Shown here: in pieces, positions 20,046 to 33,640 of the stretch
Layout of the letters: every line of letters begins with the position of its first letter
Numbering within the stretch: the first letter of the stretch is position 1
Assembly (NCBI GenBank): GCA_028023455.1
Contig: JAQFVV010000018.1
Span: forward strand, 6,845,800-6,909,799
Reading direction: 5' to 3'
Source of the DNA: Epiperipatus broadwayi
Taxonomy: Eukaryota; Onychophora; Udeonychophora; Euonychophora; Peripatidae
Length of the DNA stretch: 64,000 nt
Notes under the pieces: generated by a model
What the model was told of the DNA's origin: nothing
The model's database searches: none
What the model saw: only the letters and a program-made list of their open reading frames with translations
Program-made: the position numbers and the translations under genes

Positions 20046-20839
20046 TATATACTTATTGCCCCCTCTATATATTATTCTGCATTAAAGACTGTGAACATAT
20101 TAGTAATACCGTTGAGCAACTACGGAGAATGTATAAGGTAACTCAATTATTGAGTCATTTAGGATTTTGTTATTTTAGCAATTTAAGATATATAGAAAAA
20201 CGATCATTACATAAAATATAGGATCAGATTCTAGACGTTATAGTCTCAGTTCGGATTGTAATTATAAAACGTAATTTTGAGATTGATCTAAAACTATTTG
20301 TACTTACGTTGCAAAAAAAAATTAAATTAATTTATCAACTGAAATGACTTCCCAATAACTTAATGATAAAGTCTATAAATATTTCTAATAGATAAAACTG
20401 TCCTTTAAAATCGTTAATAGGAAATCAGAAACCTCTGCAACATCTCTTCATAGAGAGACAGTGGTGAGAAAATAATTACCAGTTTACCCGAGTGATGAAA
20501 ATTTATAAATTATTTCACTTAAAAACTAATAGTATTTTTTTAAAATGTTCTTAAACGTTAAATAAATAATCTTATAGTTCAGTGCTTGGTAGAACATGTA
20601 GCAATATAATTTTCATTTCTAATGCTGACTTTTATGGGGTTTTAAGCGGTAGAGCGGAATGCCTCCAAAGATGAGAAGTTCTCAGCATGAACTTTCACCA
20701 ATGACATTTTATATCAATCAAAAACACGCGTAATAGTTTCGTCTATAATTGTAATTATTTCTATTATCAGTTTTACTCTTTTATAATTTTAAAAATTATA
20801 CACTTTTAAAAAAATTACGTTGTTTGCATGCTTATAATT
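20046..20839. other. No gene seen
   Basis: Contains a tRNA-like patch near 20645-20700 that I did not accept as a gene. The rest is A+T-rich. Confidence 0.3.
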
Positions 20840-20895
20840 TTTTAATCTTCATACGTCAAAGCGTTGACCGGGAAGCGAACCCTAGTCAGTTTACA
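20840..20895 (-). mobile_element. tRNA-derived SINE fragment
   Basis: The minus strand reads agggttcgcttcccggtcaacgct..., with a Pol III B-box (ggttcgcttcc) and the same tail block as the SINEs at 28.85, 42.34 and 52.20 kb. The A-box half is missing. Confidence 0.55.
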
Positions 20896-22253
20896 GAAAT
20901 AAACTTCCTTTAATTAAAAAAAAAGTTCTTTGACTTCTTTTTTCTTTCTGTCCAGCAAAAAGGGGCGGGGCTATTTTTTTTTTTTTTTAAAAGAAAGTTT
21001 GATAAAAGTCTAGATTAATTAAACTCTGTGCATTGTTTTTTTTAGTCTAAAAATGTCTAATAAAAAATCGCATTTTTAAAAATTCAAGGACTAGTGAATA
21101 ATGAAAAGTAGGTAGGAAAAGAGATAGTGATAAAAACTAGTTCTCTTGCAAATAAAGAAGAATTTGTATAAAAAAATAGAATCCGGTAAAGTAAATATAT
21201 AAATAGTACAAGATTGAGTAGAGGGGTAAAAAGGAAGAATGAACTTTGGAAGCGCGATATGCATTTAGATAAACAGTACTGTATAATATAATTATAGTGA
21301 ATAAAAGAAGCCCGAGGATGAGGAACACTGACTTAAAACTAATGTAGAATTATTTTTTTTTACAAATAATAAAATAATATTATTTGAAAACTTACATATA
21401 TGTGTGAGCACGCATAAATTCCCTTTTTGAATCCGATATTAATAAACTACTTGTATTTTCTCCTCCAAATAGTGTTAAGATCCATTTTTTGTTGTTAATT
21501 TTTTTCAATGTCTTAGCAAATGGTAGGCGTTATCCTCTCCACACACAAACACATTTTATATTTGATTACATAACTATTTATAAAAACTCATAGTTTTCTT
21601 TATATTGGCCAATAGTACGATCATTTAAGAAAGATTGCGCATAATATAATATTTTAATGCTATTAAGTTTCGATTGGTCATTCCTTATCTTTCAAGCAAT
21701 GAAGACAGAGTACTCTTTCAAAGAAATTTATTGCTTATAGTATTCTGTATTATATTTACATTATACTTAACAAATTGTCTATCCGACAAGTTGTATAATT
21801 GATTATCGTTATATGACGTTAGAATGTATTATAAAAAATACATTTTTAAGACACTTGAAAAAAATATTATTGTCTAAAAATAATTAAAAATAAAGGTTAA
21901 AATAAAGAGCTAGAAGAAAATTTTTGGCAAAATAGAGCAAAAACCAATGCAGCTTAAGTTTTTTTTTTGTCCTGCTAAATTATTATTATTTTTTACTTTC
22001 TAGAGTAGTTAAAAAAAAAAAAAGGCGCTAAGATATTTACTAAACTTTGACCAAGATATAGTTGCTGCTTTATAGTGTTATTATTTACATCACCATTTTT
22101 AGTCAAACATTTACTTTTTAATTTGAAAAAAATATATATATTAAATTAATTTATTTTGTAACTTCATGCTTTCTTTAAGACAATCTTATCCGTGCTTCTG
22201 GAGATCTTGATCAGGAAAAGTCCTATGTGTTTCAGTGTTTGGTGTAGTCGTAT
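20896..22253. other. No gene seen
   Basis: A ggggcggggc box sits at 20961-20970 beside a long T run. Without an attached gene I do not call it a promoter. Confidence 0.3.
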
Positions 22254-22310
22254 AATAGAAGAATTTGGAGCTCGAGGCCCATGGATCATGATCCAATTTT
22301 GTCACTTTCG
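22254..22310 (+). repeat. Dispersed repeat, copy 1
   Basis: Contains gaagaatttggagctcg, ccatggatcatgatccaa and ttttgtcacttt. It matches 25092-25147 with scattered differences. Family unknown. Confidence 0.4.
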
Positions 22311-25091
22311 TTGCTTGAACTTCTTATGAATCGGCAGTAATAACATTTCTGATCTATCTTTCCCTAAATTTATAAGCAAATAGCAAACCATATGTTCTAG
22401 GTTTATGAGTATATATTACCAATAATATTGTCCCTTTTAGAAGGTGAATATCAAGATTCATCTTACGATCCAATTTATAGCTTTACTTTTCATTAATAAT
22501 AGTTAGATATTATTTTTCTGATCAATATTATGTTTAGATAGGCTAGTCATTGGTTATCTGAAAAAATAGTAACCAACTTCTCAGAAATTATCAGTACATT
22601 TCATGCTCCATTTAGATTAACACCCCAAAACGATTCTTTTAATACACATTTTTAAAAGAACTTTGCCAAGCCAGTTTTTTTCATTTTTATCCAATTTTAT
22701 CTCCTCAGTTCCTAGTTTCATTTATGTATACTAATTTAATATTTCTCTCTCTGCATCAGAATAGAGAACTACAGTCACATTATAACACATAACAACCATC
22801 AATGGCGTTTGTCTTTTTATTATTATGATGATTCAATAAATTATTGTGATATGAAGTTTTTACCAAGAATATGGGTGTTTTGTTATTTAATCAGTAATTC
22901 TTTACGTATCACTTCATGATATATATACAACTCATCTTCATTTAATTTCTTTGATATTTGCAATAATTTTAGTAATTCATATTTTAAATATACATATATT
23001 AGACTGTATAAATATATCTCTATAATTTATTTATATGCTTTTTTGTTTATCTGAAAGCAAGGTTAACGACAATAAAAAAAATATCTTAATGATTTCTAAT
23101 ATGCATATTATCAGAATAAGTCTCGTTATTTGGAGTATCCACTTCAAAGTCTCAATAGACTTTCACCGCTATATTTATTTGTATGAATTATATAAACTTC
23201 ATTTCTAAATGTCATATTTTTCGACCAAAACTCACCTCAAATAATAATCTCTCGTTATTTATAAGAATGACTTTAAATCATTTATTATATTAGGTTCCGA
23301 TTTTTTTAAAACTCCAGATATAGATTTTAATTTATATTAAAAACGAAATATCCTTATGAGAATTGGTTGATTTATCCACTGACCTCATATTAATTAGGCT
23401 CATAATCTTATATTTGTATAAATCTTTCACAATAATCTTGTTCGAATTTATTAAGAGTCATTTACATAATTTTTCCACTATTTGCTGCTATAGTGTGTTA
23501 TAGTTAAATGCTGTGATATTGTAAATGAATTATATATATATATATATATATGATTGATACATAAATTGTGTTGAGCTAACTAAAAGTTGATAAATATAGT
23601 TGATCTTTAATAAGATTTAAAGTTTTTATCTGGTGTTAAAAGAAATGTAATAATTTCTGAATTTAAAAATAATTTAAATAAAAAATTGTTGTTGAAATGA
23701 GCTGAGGTGTTTGAAATTTATAGCGATTATAAATTTTTATATATGTTATACATAGGTAAAAAAAAATTAATAATTTCGGATTTTAATTTTAATATTGAAT
23801 ACTAGTTTTTAAAATGAAATTGTGTAATAGTATTCTCTTGCAAGCAAAACTGATTTGGGAATTTAAATTGATATAAAATCAATTAGATAAATAATAACAA
23901 TAATTAAATGATGTTGGAATTAGTCTCAGAAAAAAATTGGTTCAATTGAAATTCATAGGAAGGATAATTTTACATTTTTAAAATATTATGAGTTATTGAA
24001 TTTGAATAAGTAATATTGAATAAGTACGATATTCGTTTAAGAAATATATAAATATATAATGTTATAAACACACGCTCATTCATATATATATATATAAGAA
24101 CAGTTAACTGAAGAAAAAGTTCTCTGTTGAGATTTTTTTCTCAGTTAATTATTCACAAACATTATAAAAGAATATGTAGCGATTTCGACCCAAGCGCAAT
24201 CATTAACTATATAGACCCTATATATATCTACATAAGTCAAGGTAGCTAAATTCTATTTATGAACAAATAAGCATAGCATTAGTGCTTGACCAAGGACATC
24301 TTGATGTTATTGCTCAGGAAGATAAAATTTGATCGACCTTATTTTTGGATCTGCAAAAAAAAAAAAGTATCTGTAGATTTATTCTTATAAGCTTTTGTTG
24401 CTTAAAAGGTTTCATAGTTGAACATTTAGAAATGTGTTCTTTTAACAATCTCATCCTAATCTCACAACTAATCCCAGCTATTAGAAGATTTTATGTTGAA
24501 CACTTAAAAGTATCTTCTTTGAACTTTATCTTACTTTCACAATGAATCATAATTCCAAACTTTTTATTTAAACAGCAAAGAAATATCTTGAAAACTTAAT
24601 ATAAGCTTCTGCAATAATAGAATAAAATACAATACTTACCCCATAATAGTTGATACAGACATTAAGCTGTTATCTAACTTAATCAAAAGTTAGATCTAAA
24701 ATAATTTTTTGGTCCAATCTCTTTAAAAATCTGATGCAATTTGAATTGTGATATAAATATTCTAAGAGCAGGTTTCTTGTCCTCAGCATAATTCACAGAT
24801 AAATATTGTACTACTGTTTGTAGCAAAAAAGAATAAATCTGTTACTATTTGTTCTGATATTTCTCCATCAAATATCAAAAAAAGGTTACTCCACAGAAAA
24901 TGCATCTTCATATATGTGTATAATAAATAGATGTGAATTATTGGTTTGCAGGAATTTGTTGCAATAAACGTTTGCTTTTATGATCTTGTAGATAAATTTT
25001 ATAAAAATGAATAAAGATTAGTTTCTTTAAACATAGATTTATACAATCTGATAATTAGATTCTTGTTCCAGAAGGTTAAGTGCATTAGAAG
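22311..25091. other. A+T-rich DNA without recognisable genes
   Basis: Short (TA)n runs lie at 23530-23551 and 24081-24096. At about 24405-24543 two diverged ~80-bp units share the coded pattern V-E-H-L-(E/K)...N-(L/F)-I-L. Nothing else was identified. Confidence 0.35.
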
Positions 25092-25147
25092 AATATTGGA
25101 ATATGGAGCTCAAGATCCATAGATCATACCCAATGTTGTCACTTCCG
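25092..25147 (+). repeat. Dispersed repeat, copy 2
   Basis: Diverged match to 22254-22310 (ggagctcaagatccatag, atcatacccaatgttgtcac). Confidence 0.4.
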
Positions 25148-25869
25148 GGTAATTCCCCAACAATAAAACCCTTCCATTATTTTTTTAGTTAGATTATTTT
25201 ACATAAAAGAATGAACTGGTTTGGAAAAAGGAAAAAAAAAATTAATAGTGAAAAAATCTTACTATTTCTCTCTCTATTTTGAAATATTTAATATTTATTA
25301 TTGTAGCTGCAGTTATCTTAATTATAACAACAATAGCAACATAATAATAAGTTTAGAAGCCATAAAATGTTTGAACATACAAATAGTGGATTAAATACAC
25401 AGTTATTGACCAAAATTGTTTCAGAAACTTTTAGCTTTGGGGGGGGGGGATGGGTGGATGACTCAATATCTATCGTTGTCCAAACCACAAAGGGATAAAT
25501 AAAAATTAAATACAGTAGATACTATTTATTGTAATAAAGTCAAAAAAGTTGTCATGTGCTATTATCACCAAATCTTTTTTATATTTTACCCTATAGAGAC
25601 AACTTTATCAATTACTAACTTTTTATATTATAATTGTACCATATCTTTAGATTATTATTTTTCATTAATAAAACCAAGAACTATCATTGCTTTATAGATA
25701 GCTTTAGAAATTAGACAGAATTCACATACTTTTTATTATCCGCCATTTGATCAACATGTACATAATTGTAAATAATTATTAGAAACTCATACTTGTTTAC
25801 ATTACTTCATTATCATCATTGTTTTCAATAATTATCATCTATTACAAGATGGAAGTCTTTCCAGTGTAA
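25148..25869. other. No gene seen
   Basis: Contains an 11-base G run at 25439-25449, otherwise A+T-rich. Confidence 0.3.
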
Positions 25870-26700
25870 TAAAATATGGTTTATAACTTCTCTTTTTTAT
25901 TCATTTCACAAATCACCATTTTAATGGCCTTTTACAAGTAAAATTCAATTTATGACTTCAATTATTCCTATATTGTCATATCTTTCAGAAATATGTCCAA
26001 CCCTATTTCAGACTTTTATTTTTTTCAGTGAAGTCAGTGACACTTGTTCATTTTCTCTCCATATATTTTAATTTTATCCTTTCTTGTTAATTTCATTATT
26101 CATCATTTCATAATTTGTTGTATAATCCAAAATATCTGAACAATTTTTTAATAGTGGCTAAGTTTCAGATCAATAAGTAAGCACCGGTAAAACATTTATT
26201 AAAGACTTTTTTAAAGCACTTATGAATATTTTCTTTTAATATGAAGACATTCCTATAAAAATCAGTTCAAATTTTATTCCAGAGTTAATTTCACTCGTTA
26301 CATTTTATTCTATATTAATATTTCTGAATAAATTATTTATAGTTGCTAACTTTTAAATTGTTACTAATAATCTTTATCTTTTTTTATATAAAAGCCATTA
26401 AATATCATTTTGAATATTTTATTATTATTACTTTTTTGTTTTCATTTGATATATTTTGTAATACTTTTTAAAATTTGAAGCATAATCACCTTATCTGCAA
26501 AACTATAGATGACTTGATTTTTTTACTTATATTTTTTTAGGCTTTATTTAATCTTTAAAATATTTATTATAAAATTGCTGTAAAAAGTTTTTGAGAGATA
26601 ATATGATTCTACATCCCATTTGTATCATTCTGAGTTAACATTTGTAATATGAAGTTCAAATCTAGACTTTCCAGTTCCAGCATTTCATTCAGGCTGCTTA
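25870..26700 (-). pseudogene. RTE-like LINE relic, RT palm to C-terminus
   Basis: Minus-strand sequence parallels the relic at 18.93-19.79 kb. It has S-F-A-D-K-V-I-M-L-Q at about 26510-26480 (a damaged F-A-D-D-V box), followed about 350 nt later by a degenerate L-x-Y-x-S-E-T-W-like region and G-W-T-Y-F-like remains of the W-x-G-H motif near 26000. It is heavily decayed and recognised by order and spacing. Confidence 0.4.
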
Positions 26701-28178
26701 TAGCTATGAATTCTAATGTATTAGTTGTAATAAGCATCTAGATGTTTGTAGATGTGAATTTTAAATTATGGTAATTCTGCTAATTCTATTTTTACTGAAA
26801 TTATATTAAAGTAGATTATTTACAGGATGTTTTACATTTATATTAAAATAGAAATATCTGCTTTATGTTTTATTTAACAAGGCAAAAGGCTAGTTCAACA
26901 GGAATCACACCAATCATGATATTGTCACTAATTTTGAGATATTTGGGGTAGTGTGGTGATACTGTTATCACTTCAGCTTTTCTTCACTAATTTGCAGTTA
27001 TCTATTATATTAGTTTGTTAGTTCATGTTTTTTGTGATAGAAATTGGAACTGAAATTATTAGTTTAAGTTTGTTTTGAAGATGTCAATATATGTAGACCT
27101 TGTACAAAAATCATGCAAATTTTAAACTCAAAGAAAGTCAACAATGGTCTAATTGGTTGTATCATAATGCAAAACAATCAACAGTACCACTAATTGATAG
27201 ATTATTGGTTTCAGGCTTTTTTGAAGGGCTTTTTTTTTTTTTAGTATTTTAGAATTTTTTTTAATAATTTTTAGTAATTTATTTATATATTTGAGCATAT
27301 TTATGCTATAATTTTTAATAGATTTGATGTGAAAATGTTTGCGTTTAAGAAGATTCATTGTAGAAAATGTAATTATTATTAAAGTGGAAGTTATTATTAC
27401 TGGTGAAAAAGAATTACTTTCTTAAATGCTGATAAATTTTTTTTCATGTTATTATGTGTAATTTTGAAATTTAAAACATTTTCATTCTTTTATAATATTT
27501 CAACTAAAATTCATTATTTAAAAATGGTCTTCAAACTGTTCAAATATTTTTTCATGAATAGGTAAAATATGAAAAAAACCTGCTGTTACCATTAAGTAAG
27601 TATTCAGTTTAGTATTTTATTGTTCTATTTTTCAAAGTTCAAGAATTGACTTCTAAAATGCCTTTGAAAATTTATATTTGTAATAAATAATGTAAAGATT
27701 ATTAAAATATAATATTAATTGTAAAGCAAATATGAAAGAAACTGTCTCTAAATCTTTTGTAAAAAATAGAAAGAGTTTATAGGGAATGACTTAATGGTAT
27801 ATTTTAAAATAAAATAATATTTAGAAAACGATTTTTTTAAAACAATGTGTTTATGTAAACATCCATATAATAAAAGCAATTGAGGTTTTTTTAATTTTTA
27901 TGATTTATCTGAGCCTCAAATGCTTTTACAAAATGGATTATTACTTTGTAATTTTTTTTACTTTTTAGTGAGATATTTTGCTTTATTTTTTATAAAATCT
28001 TTTTTAAATGTTATTTTATTTTTTAGTTATAAATAAAACAATTTTCTTCATGAGTCTTTTTAAAATTATGTTTATTGTCCTTTTCACAAGAGAATACCTG
28101 CTGTCAATGATTTTGGCAGTTATATTTATTTTGAATTTGAAAATGAAAAAAAAAATCTTACATTTCTCTAACCGTTTT
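26701..28178. other. A+T-rich DNA, no gene seen
   Basis: Short chance frames only. Confidence 0.35.
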
Positions 28179-28442
28179 TTTATATATTTATTGTAATAAA
28201 CTAAATATCAGCCTTTCAAGCTAACATACATGCACTTTTTATGAATATTAATACTAATAAATGAGTACTTTCACTTCCAACACAAGATAAAGTTTTTTTG
28301 AAAGAATAGAATGAATCCATCTATTCATTTATTAGTATTCATAAAAAGTGCATGTGCATTAGCTTGAAAGGCTGATCTTTAGTTTATTACAATTTGTAAA
28401 CATAGTGCTATATAAAATAAATGCCTCATTTATATATTTATT
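28179..28442. repeat. Palindromic relative of the 340-bp repeat family
   Basis: The left arm (about 28193-28264) and right arm (about 28320-28392) are inverted copies that begin with cagcctttcaagct and agcttgaaaggctg, diverged forms of the ggcctttcaagcc landmark of the 1.08-2.24 kb array. The trailing gctatataaaataaatgcc matches that family's gctataaaaataaatgc. The element is flanked by tttatatatttatt at 28179-28192 and 28429-28442, a 14-bp direct repeat that may be a target duplication. That repeat is low-complexity. Confidence 0.6.
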
Positions 28443-28569
28443 ATTGTTTTAACAAAATATTTATAAAATATTAATTATTTTAGAAGAATAATTTAGATTT
28501 TAGCAGGAAATATTTACTTTTAATTAATTAAGTAAATTAATATTAACCCATTTTTACTCTACAAATGTA

Positions 28570-28652
28570 AATGTTGGCTCAGTTGTTAAAGACCTTTCTG
28601 GGAAAACTAAGATTGTGATTTCAAGTTCCAACCAGAGACAGATTTTTTTTAA
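28570..28652 (+). mobile_element. Possible tRNA-derived SINE head, second type
   Basis: An A-box-like tggctcagttg is followed about 45 nt later by the B-box-like aagttccaacc, then a T run. It does not resemble the SINE at 28.85 kb. It has no foldable intact tRNA cloverleaf that I can confirm. Confidence 0.35.
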
Positions 28653-28847
28653 TTGTTAAAAATTCAAAAATGTGGACATCTCGATACAAACACAGACAGG
28701 ACAAGTTAATATAAAAGCATTTAATTAAATGATAATATAGTCCAATAAACTATTGCAAAATAAGATTTTTATACAACAGAGTTCAATTTCATAACTGTAT
28801 AAATATAGACACCTTTTTAACTTTAGTCACAGATAATTTTATCTAAT

Positions 28848-28955
28848 TTTTTTTTCTCATGTGTCATATCATCAGCCGGGAAGTAAACCCATTATCCGGG
28901 GACAACTGCTTATTAAAGCAGATGTCGCTGACATCTCAACCACCAATAAGGCAAT
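28848..28955 (-). mobile_element. tRNA-derived SINE
   Basis: On the minus strand: an A-box-like tggttgagatg, an anticodon-arm-like CTGC...GCAG hairpin with a long variable region, a B-box-like gggtttacttcc, then ccggctgatgatatgacac and an A-rich tail. It is the same family as 42340-42441, 52204-52324 and 20840-20895. The long variable arm suggests descent from a Leu- or Ser-type tRNA. Confidence 0.7.
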
Positions 28956-31690
28956 ATAGTTCTTTTTTTTAAAAATCCTCTTTACAATCAAAAAAAAAAT
29001 TCTTTGGTAAAAGAAAAAATAACAATCCTTTAAAAGTTTTAATTAATGGTAACCTTTTGTTTTATCCAAGTGAGAGACTTTGCAGAGAGAAATCCAAAAA
29101 GTACTGGAGTCAACTTGCTCGTAAGCCATCTATTGAGATATTTTATTATTATTTTTTAAATCTAAAAAATCAGGTATATTTTATTCTGATACTTTAATTT
29201 CAAAAAAAATCTAAAGACATCAGAACAATAAAAAATGTTATGATTTTAAAATGTTTTAGATATATAATTAAAATGTTTTAGATATACAATTTATATATTT
29301 GATGAGTTTCCCTTGGATTTCATATGCTTTATGAGATTAAATTTTTTTTAGAATGATTAAAAATTTGATTTTTTTGTGTGAAATTTATTAAGATTCTGTA
29401 ACAGTTTTCATTGTTTTCACTTGATGTAAGCTTTCAACATTAATTTTAATAATCAATAAATTTTATTAGTTCAATGTCACACTGTAATTCTATTTTTAGT
29501 AATTAAAGAATTATTATATATCAGAATATAATAAATTTGACTTCATTTGATAGGCATTTTTATTTAGAAATAAAATAAATTTAAAAAAAATCATATATTA
29601 AGTATTTGCAAACATTAAAAAAATGAAATCATAACCAAAACAAGGTACCATTTCATTATTCAGCTGTTGGGATGAGCAAAATGATTTTAGAAAATTAACA
29701 AAATCTTTTTTATTTGATGTTTGTGTTTAAAATATGAAAAAATTAATATCAACATCTCATAAATAATTTTTATAATATGGCAATAAATTCTAACACACTA
29801 TCTGTAATAACATGTAAACAAACAGCTTGTAACTGCCATGTCAAATAATTTGCATTGCTAACATTGCAACCAAATCTAAAAATTGTTTTAAATATTTAAA
29901 CGATATTTTGTGTGAACATATGTCTAGATTTCTCATTTTATCTTTATATTTTTTACAAATTTATATAAATTCAAAAATTAAAGTAATCTGAGAAATATAA
30001 TCTTAACTTTGCTAATAAAAGAAGATCAATGAACAGAAATAAATAAAAATGAATAATTAAAAGAAAGAACTTTAATTCAGCCTTTCAGCTAAAAAATGAA
30101 TTTTAATGAAAAAAAATTTCTCTAACAAATCTCTAGCTTTAAGAACATTTGACAGTAATAAAAATATCTTTTGAAATATTAGAAATAAACTTTAATTACA
30201 AAACAACAGAAACAAAAAATAATAAGAAAGTTATTGACAGTAGGTATTTATTAGATGCAAATACATTTTTAAATGAATATTTTGTTGCTAAAAAGAAAAT
30301 ATATTCAAATAATATATAAATGTGAACATCACATCACATACTTATTAAAAACAAATACATAATAATTTTATAAAATAATCATAAATAAATATACAAATTA
30401 TGTGTAAATTAATTTTTTCCCCAATGTTAACAGAAATCCATGTTACACAAACATAGAAATCACACTGCACTCTAAAATAAAATTTTAACCAACTAAATAG
30501 TTGATAAACATTAAAACCACTCACAATATTTTTTTATTAATGTTTTAATGTCAAACAATCAAAATGGATTTCTGTCATTGAGATAATTTATACTGGATTT
30601 AATGATAACTGGATGTTTGCATAAAAACCATTTGAGATGTTAACAAAACCCCCTTTTTTTATTAAATCTTTATTTCTTAAAAAATTTATTAAAGACATAT
30701 ACACAAATAATAAAAGTATTATTTTAAATAAAACAACTTTCCAAATAAAAAGCATTTAAAATGCTATTAATACAAAGCATTTTCTGTCTGATATCATAAA
30801 AGTTTTTCAGAAGTGCTAGTCATTCTCCAAAATAGAGAAAGATGTGTGCAAATATTATACATTTATTAAAAAATAAGCACCCAAATATAAGATAAATAAG
30901 TATAATAATTGAGAAAATCAGACCATGCTATGCAAATTAGGAGGAATATTTTCTTCTGATTAAAAGTATTTTTTTTATTTCTTAAATTATTGATTACATC
31001 TGATATTTAGACACAACAGCTAAAACTAAAATAATCAATCACTAAGTGATTGAAAACAATAAAATGTACACATAAACTATTGATTTAAATAGTATAGAAT
31101 ATTTTACCATGAATATCACTCAAATCTAATCATAGTTTTTCTGACATGATAATGCAAAGAAACAAAATTGTTATTTTCATTTTAAAAAATACAAAAAAAT
31201 AAATAATTAACTTCTATAAAAAGTATTAAAGAATTCTTTTTTCATAATTATCTTTTGCATATAAAATAATCTTAAATAAAACCACCTAACATATACCACA
31301 AATGAACAAATTTTAAATAGTTTTTCTTAAACTGAATGATAAAGAGACAAGTTGAAAAAGAATATTTAAAAAAAAAAATTTTCTTTTAAGTATGATATTT
31401 TGGTATTTTGGCTCAAATATATATATATTAAAAAAATATTAAAAGGATTGCAAAAATATTTAAATACATGAATAAAAAACAAACAAAAACAAAGTAGCTG
31501 ACTTCTGGTTGCCATCTTGTATAGTCTGCTGTTATGATGCTTCAGCTGGAACAAGCTAATCTACAGTTTTGAGTTATGATATTTTTGGATACTCTTTCAC
31601 ACATGAATGAACTATTTTGTAATCAGTCTTTATTTACTATCAAAAAAAGTAAAATGTTATCTCATAAACTGCTGATTTACCTTCCATGTT
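28956..31690. other. A+T-rich DNA, no gene seen
   Basis: A short tandem duplication lies near 29253-29290 (aaaatgttttagatata twice). Otherwise featureless. Confidence 0.4.
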
Positions 31691-31701
31691 AATAAATATT
31701 A

Positions 31702-33640
31702 ATGGTGACTGCTTACAAGATGCATACTGCTCTGAAACATAATGATAAAGCCTTGTCCAGCTTCAAAATTAACCCAATTTCTACCAGATCCAAAAAAACC
31801 TCTAGTTGCAACAATCTCTATAGTCAAAACTACCCTGAATTATCTAAAAAGTCAAATCACAGAGAAAAAAACACACATCAAAACACAAAAGTAATGAGGA
31901 ATATGATCAAGGAAAAACATACTTATACCTAAGCCTCAGGAAAATGCTGGCATAAATATGAAAGGCCCCAACTTCCATACAATACTATGCAAAAAACATC
32001 AAAATTCCCTATTCTGTCATAAAGTTCTGCTAAGAAATCTACCAGAAAAGCAGTTTTAAACAGTGAATACCCAATTCCAGAAATGGCGAGATGTGGAAAA
32101 ACTTGGCAGCAGGAAAAGTGGATCAGAAAAGCAATCAAGACTCCAAGTTGCTTTTGAAAAATATGCATTTTGGCCTTGCCTACAATCTAAGCCAAGAATC
32201 AAATTTTTCTGAAGTCAGGAAAGAAAGTTACAAACCAAAAACCATCACAGAGGTGGCACCATTAAAATTTAAAATTTTTCCCATGGATGCTAACAGAATA
32301 AATTGTGAGGTGAAAAATTCTACCCCAAGCTCCAAAACTGGAAGAACTGATGAGACTGACCTGGCAGTTGATAATCCTATTCAAAACCCCATGGAAAAAG
32401 AAATTACAAGTATTTATAATTCACCACTATCAATTACCAAACCTTCCAATATTTCTGAACTCCCTAGACCCACCAACTGGTGCAATCATCCTTGAATAAC
32501 CCAAAGTACAAACATGGTGATAACCCATTAACCTTTAACAGCCACTCTAAGAACAATAGTGAAGACCAATTTCTCAAACTCAGTCCAAATCTTGCACATT
32601 ATCCCAAGGGGTCTGACCTAAATTTTGGAATCATTAACAAAAACCCCAATCCCATGTCCTATTCTCAGATGGCTGCCATTAACCCTTCAATATCCCAGCC
32701 ACATATGCCCATGACTTAAGACGTGACCACTTCTTATTCTTATTCAAGCCTTGGACTATTCTGCAAAGCTGTTGCCCATGGCTCAAGATGTGACCACTTT
32801 CTATTCTCATTCAGGCCTTGGACTATTAAGAGATTATGGGTTATGCTGAGTCATTTCTGGGAGAGGTCAGTAATGATAACCATTCTCATGGAGCCAAGAA
32901 CAACTTCAAGTGTGATCTTTCAAAGCACAACTTGATTAGTGACAGTTTCAATCAGTCAGTACCTGATCTCCTCAAATTTTTTTTCCAAATATATAAGGAT
33001 AACAGGGCCATAATCCTGTCCATCACAGACAATGATATTAGGCTTTTACAATTCCCTGTTCAGTTATTATTTGACCTGTTCACAACACAATCTCTGGGGC
33101 TCGATCTACAAGGTCCTTTTCCATCCCAGTGATCGATATGTGATCATGCAATTTAACATTATTGATAAAGAGGCTTTTCATAACAACCACAAACGCTACT
33201 ATTTGATATTCATTGACCTGAGTAAACCTAATTCCATCATAGGTTACATCAAGAACTGTGAAATAAATTTTGGAAAAGCCAATTTGCAAAGAATCTTAAT
33301 CCATTTTGGCAACATCACTGCATTTCAGTACTGTACCATCAGGCATGCAGAGGCTGAGATTCTATCTAATATTGCAGACTTCCAGATAGTCCTGAACAAG
33401 GGGATTTCTCCTTTGGACATTCCGGGTTTGATTGAGTTCCTTGAATCCTCTCTTACCATTATTCTTCAGGGGATGTCTCCCCAATGTTTTTATTGTCAGC
33501 TTTGGGGACACCTCATGAGAGATTTAAAAAGGGCTATTGTTCTCAGTGTGACTTGGTTGCACAAAAATCCCACAAATGCCAATGCAGAGTTACCACCTCT
33601 GTCTCCCCTCCCTCCTCAAATAACATTGCAGTAAGACCCA
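31702..33640 (+). pseudogene. LINE-D ORF1-like frames with zinc knuckle
   Basis: A chain of overlapping frames (31702-31932, 32091-32495, 32480-32719, 32836-33132, 33032-33634) is rich in Lys, Asn, Ser and Pro early on, then becomes a folded-looking region (IYKVLFHPSDRYVIMQFN, YYLIFIDLSKPNSIIGYI, ILIHFGNITAFQYCTIRHAE). It ends with CFYCQLWGHLMRD, a C-x2-C-x4-H knuckle whose second half lies in the next frame. This is the layout of a nucleic-acid-binding ORF1/Gag-like protein of LINEs. Frameshifts separate each block. Confidence 0.55.
32713..32828. repeat. Imperfect ~64-bp tandem duplication
   Basis: The block with gtgaccacttcttattct...ccttggactatt is repeated as gtgaccactttctattct...ccttggactatt, inside the LINE-D ORF1 region. 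Confidence 0.6.

Noticed and set aside
20634-20705. tRNA-like patch (agcggtagagcgg...)
   Set aside because: An A-box-like start is present, but no proper B-box or acceptor stem could be paired. Not called as a tRNA or SINE.
20961-20970. GC-box ggggcggggc as a promoter
   Set aside because: An isolated occurrence with no gene attached on either strand.
24345-24545. 66-residue frame with two similar halves
   Set aside because: The short duplicated block gives a repeated peptide, but there is no start context, domain or neighbouring gene structure.
25439-25449. Run of 11 G
   Set aside because: Striking in this base composition, but a single homopolymer has no supported function and may be a sequencing-length error.
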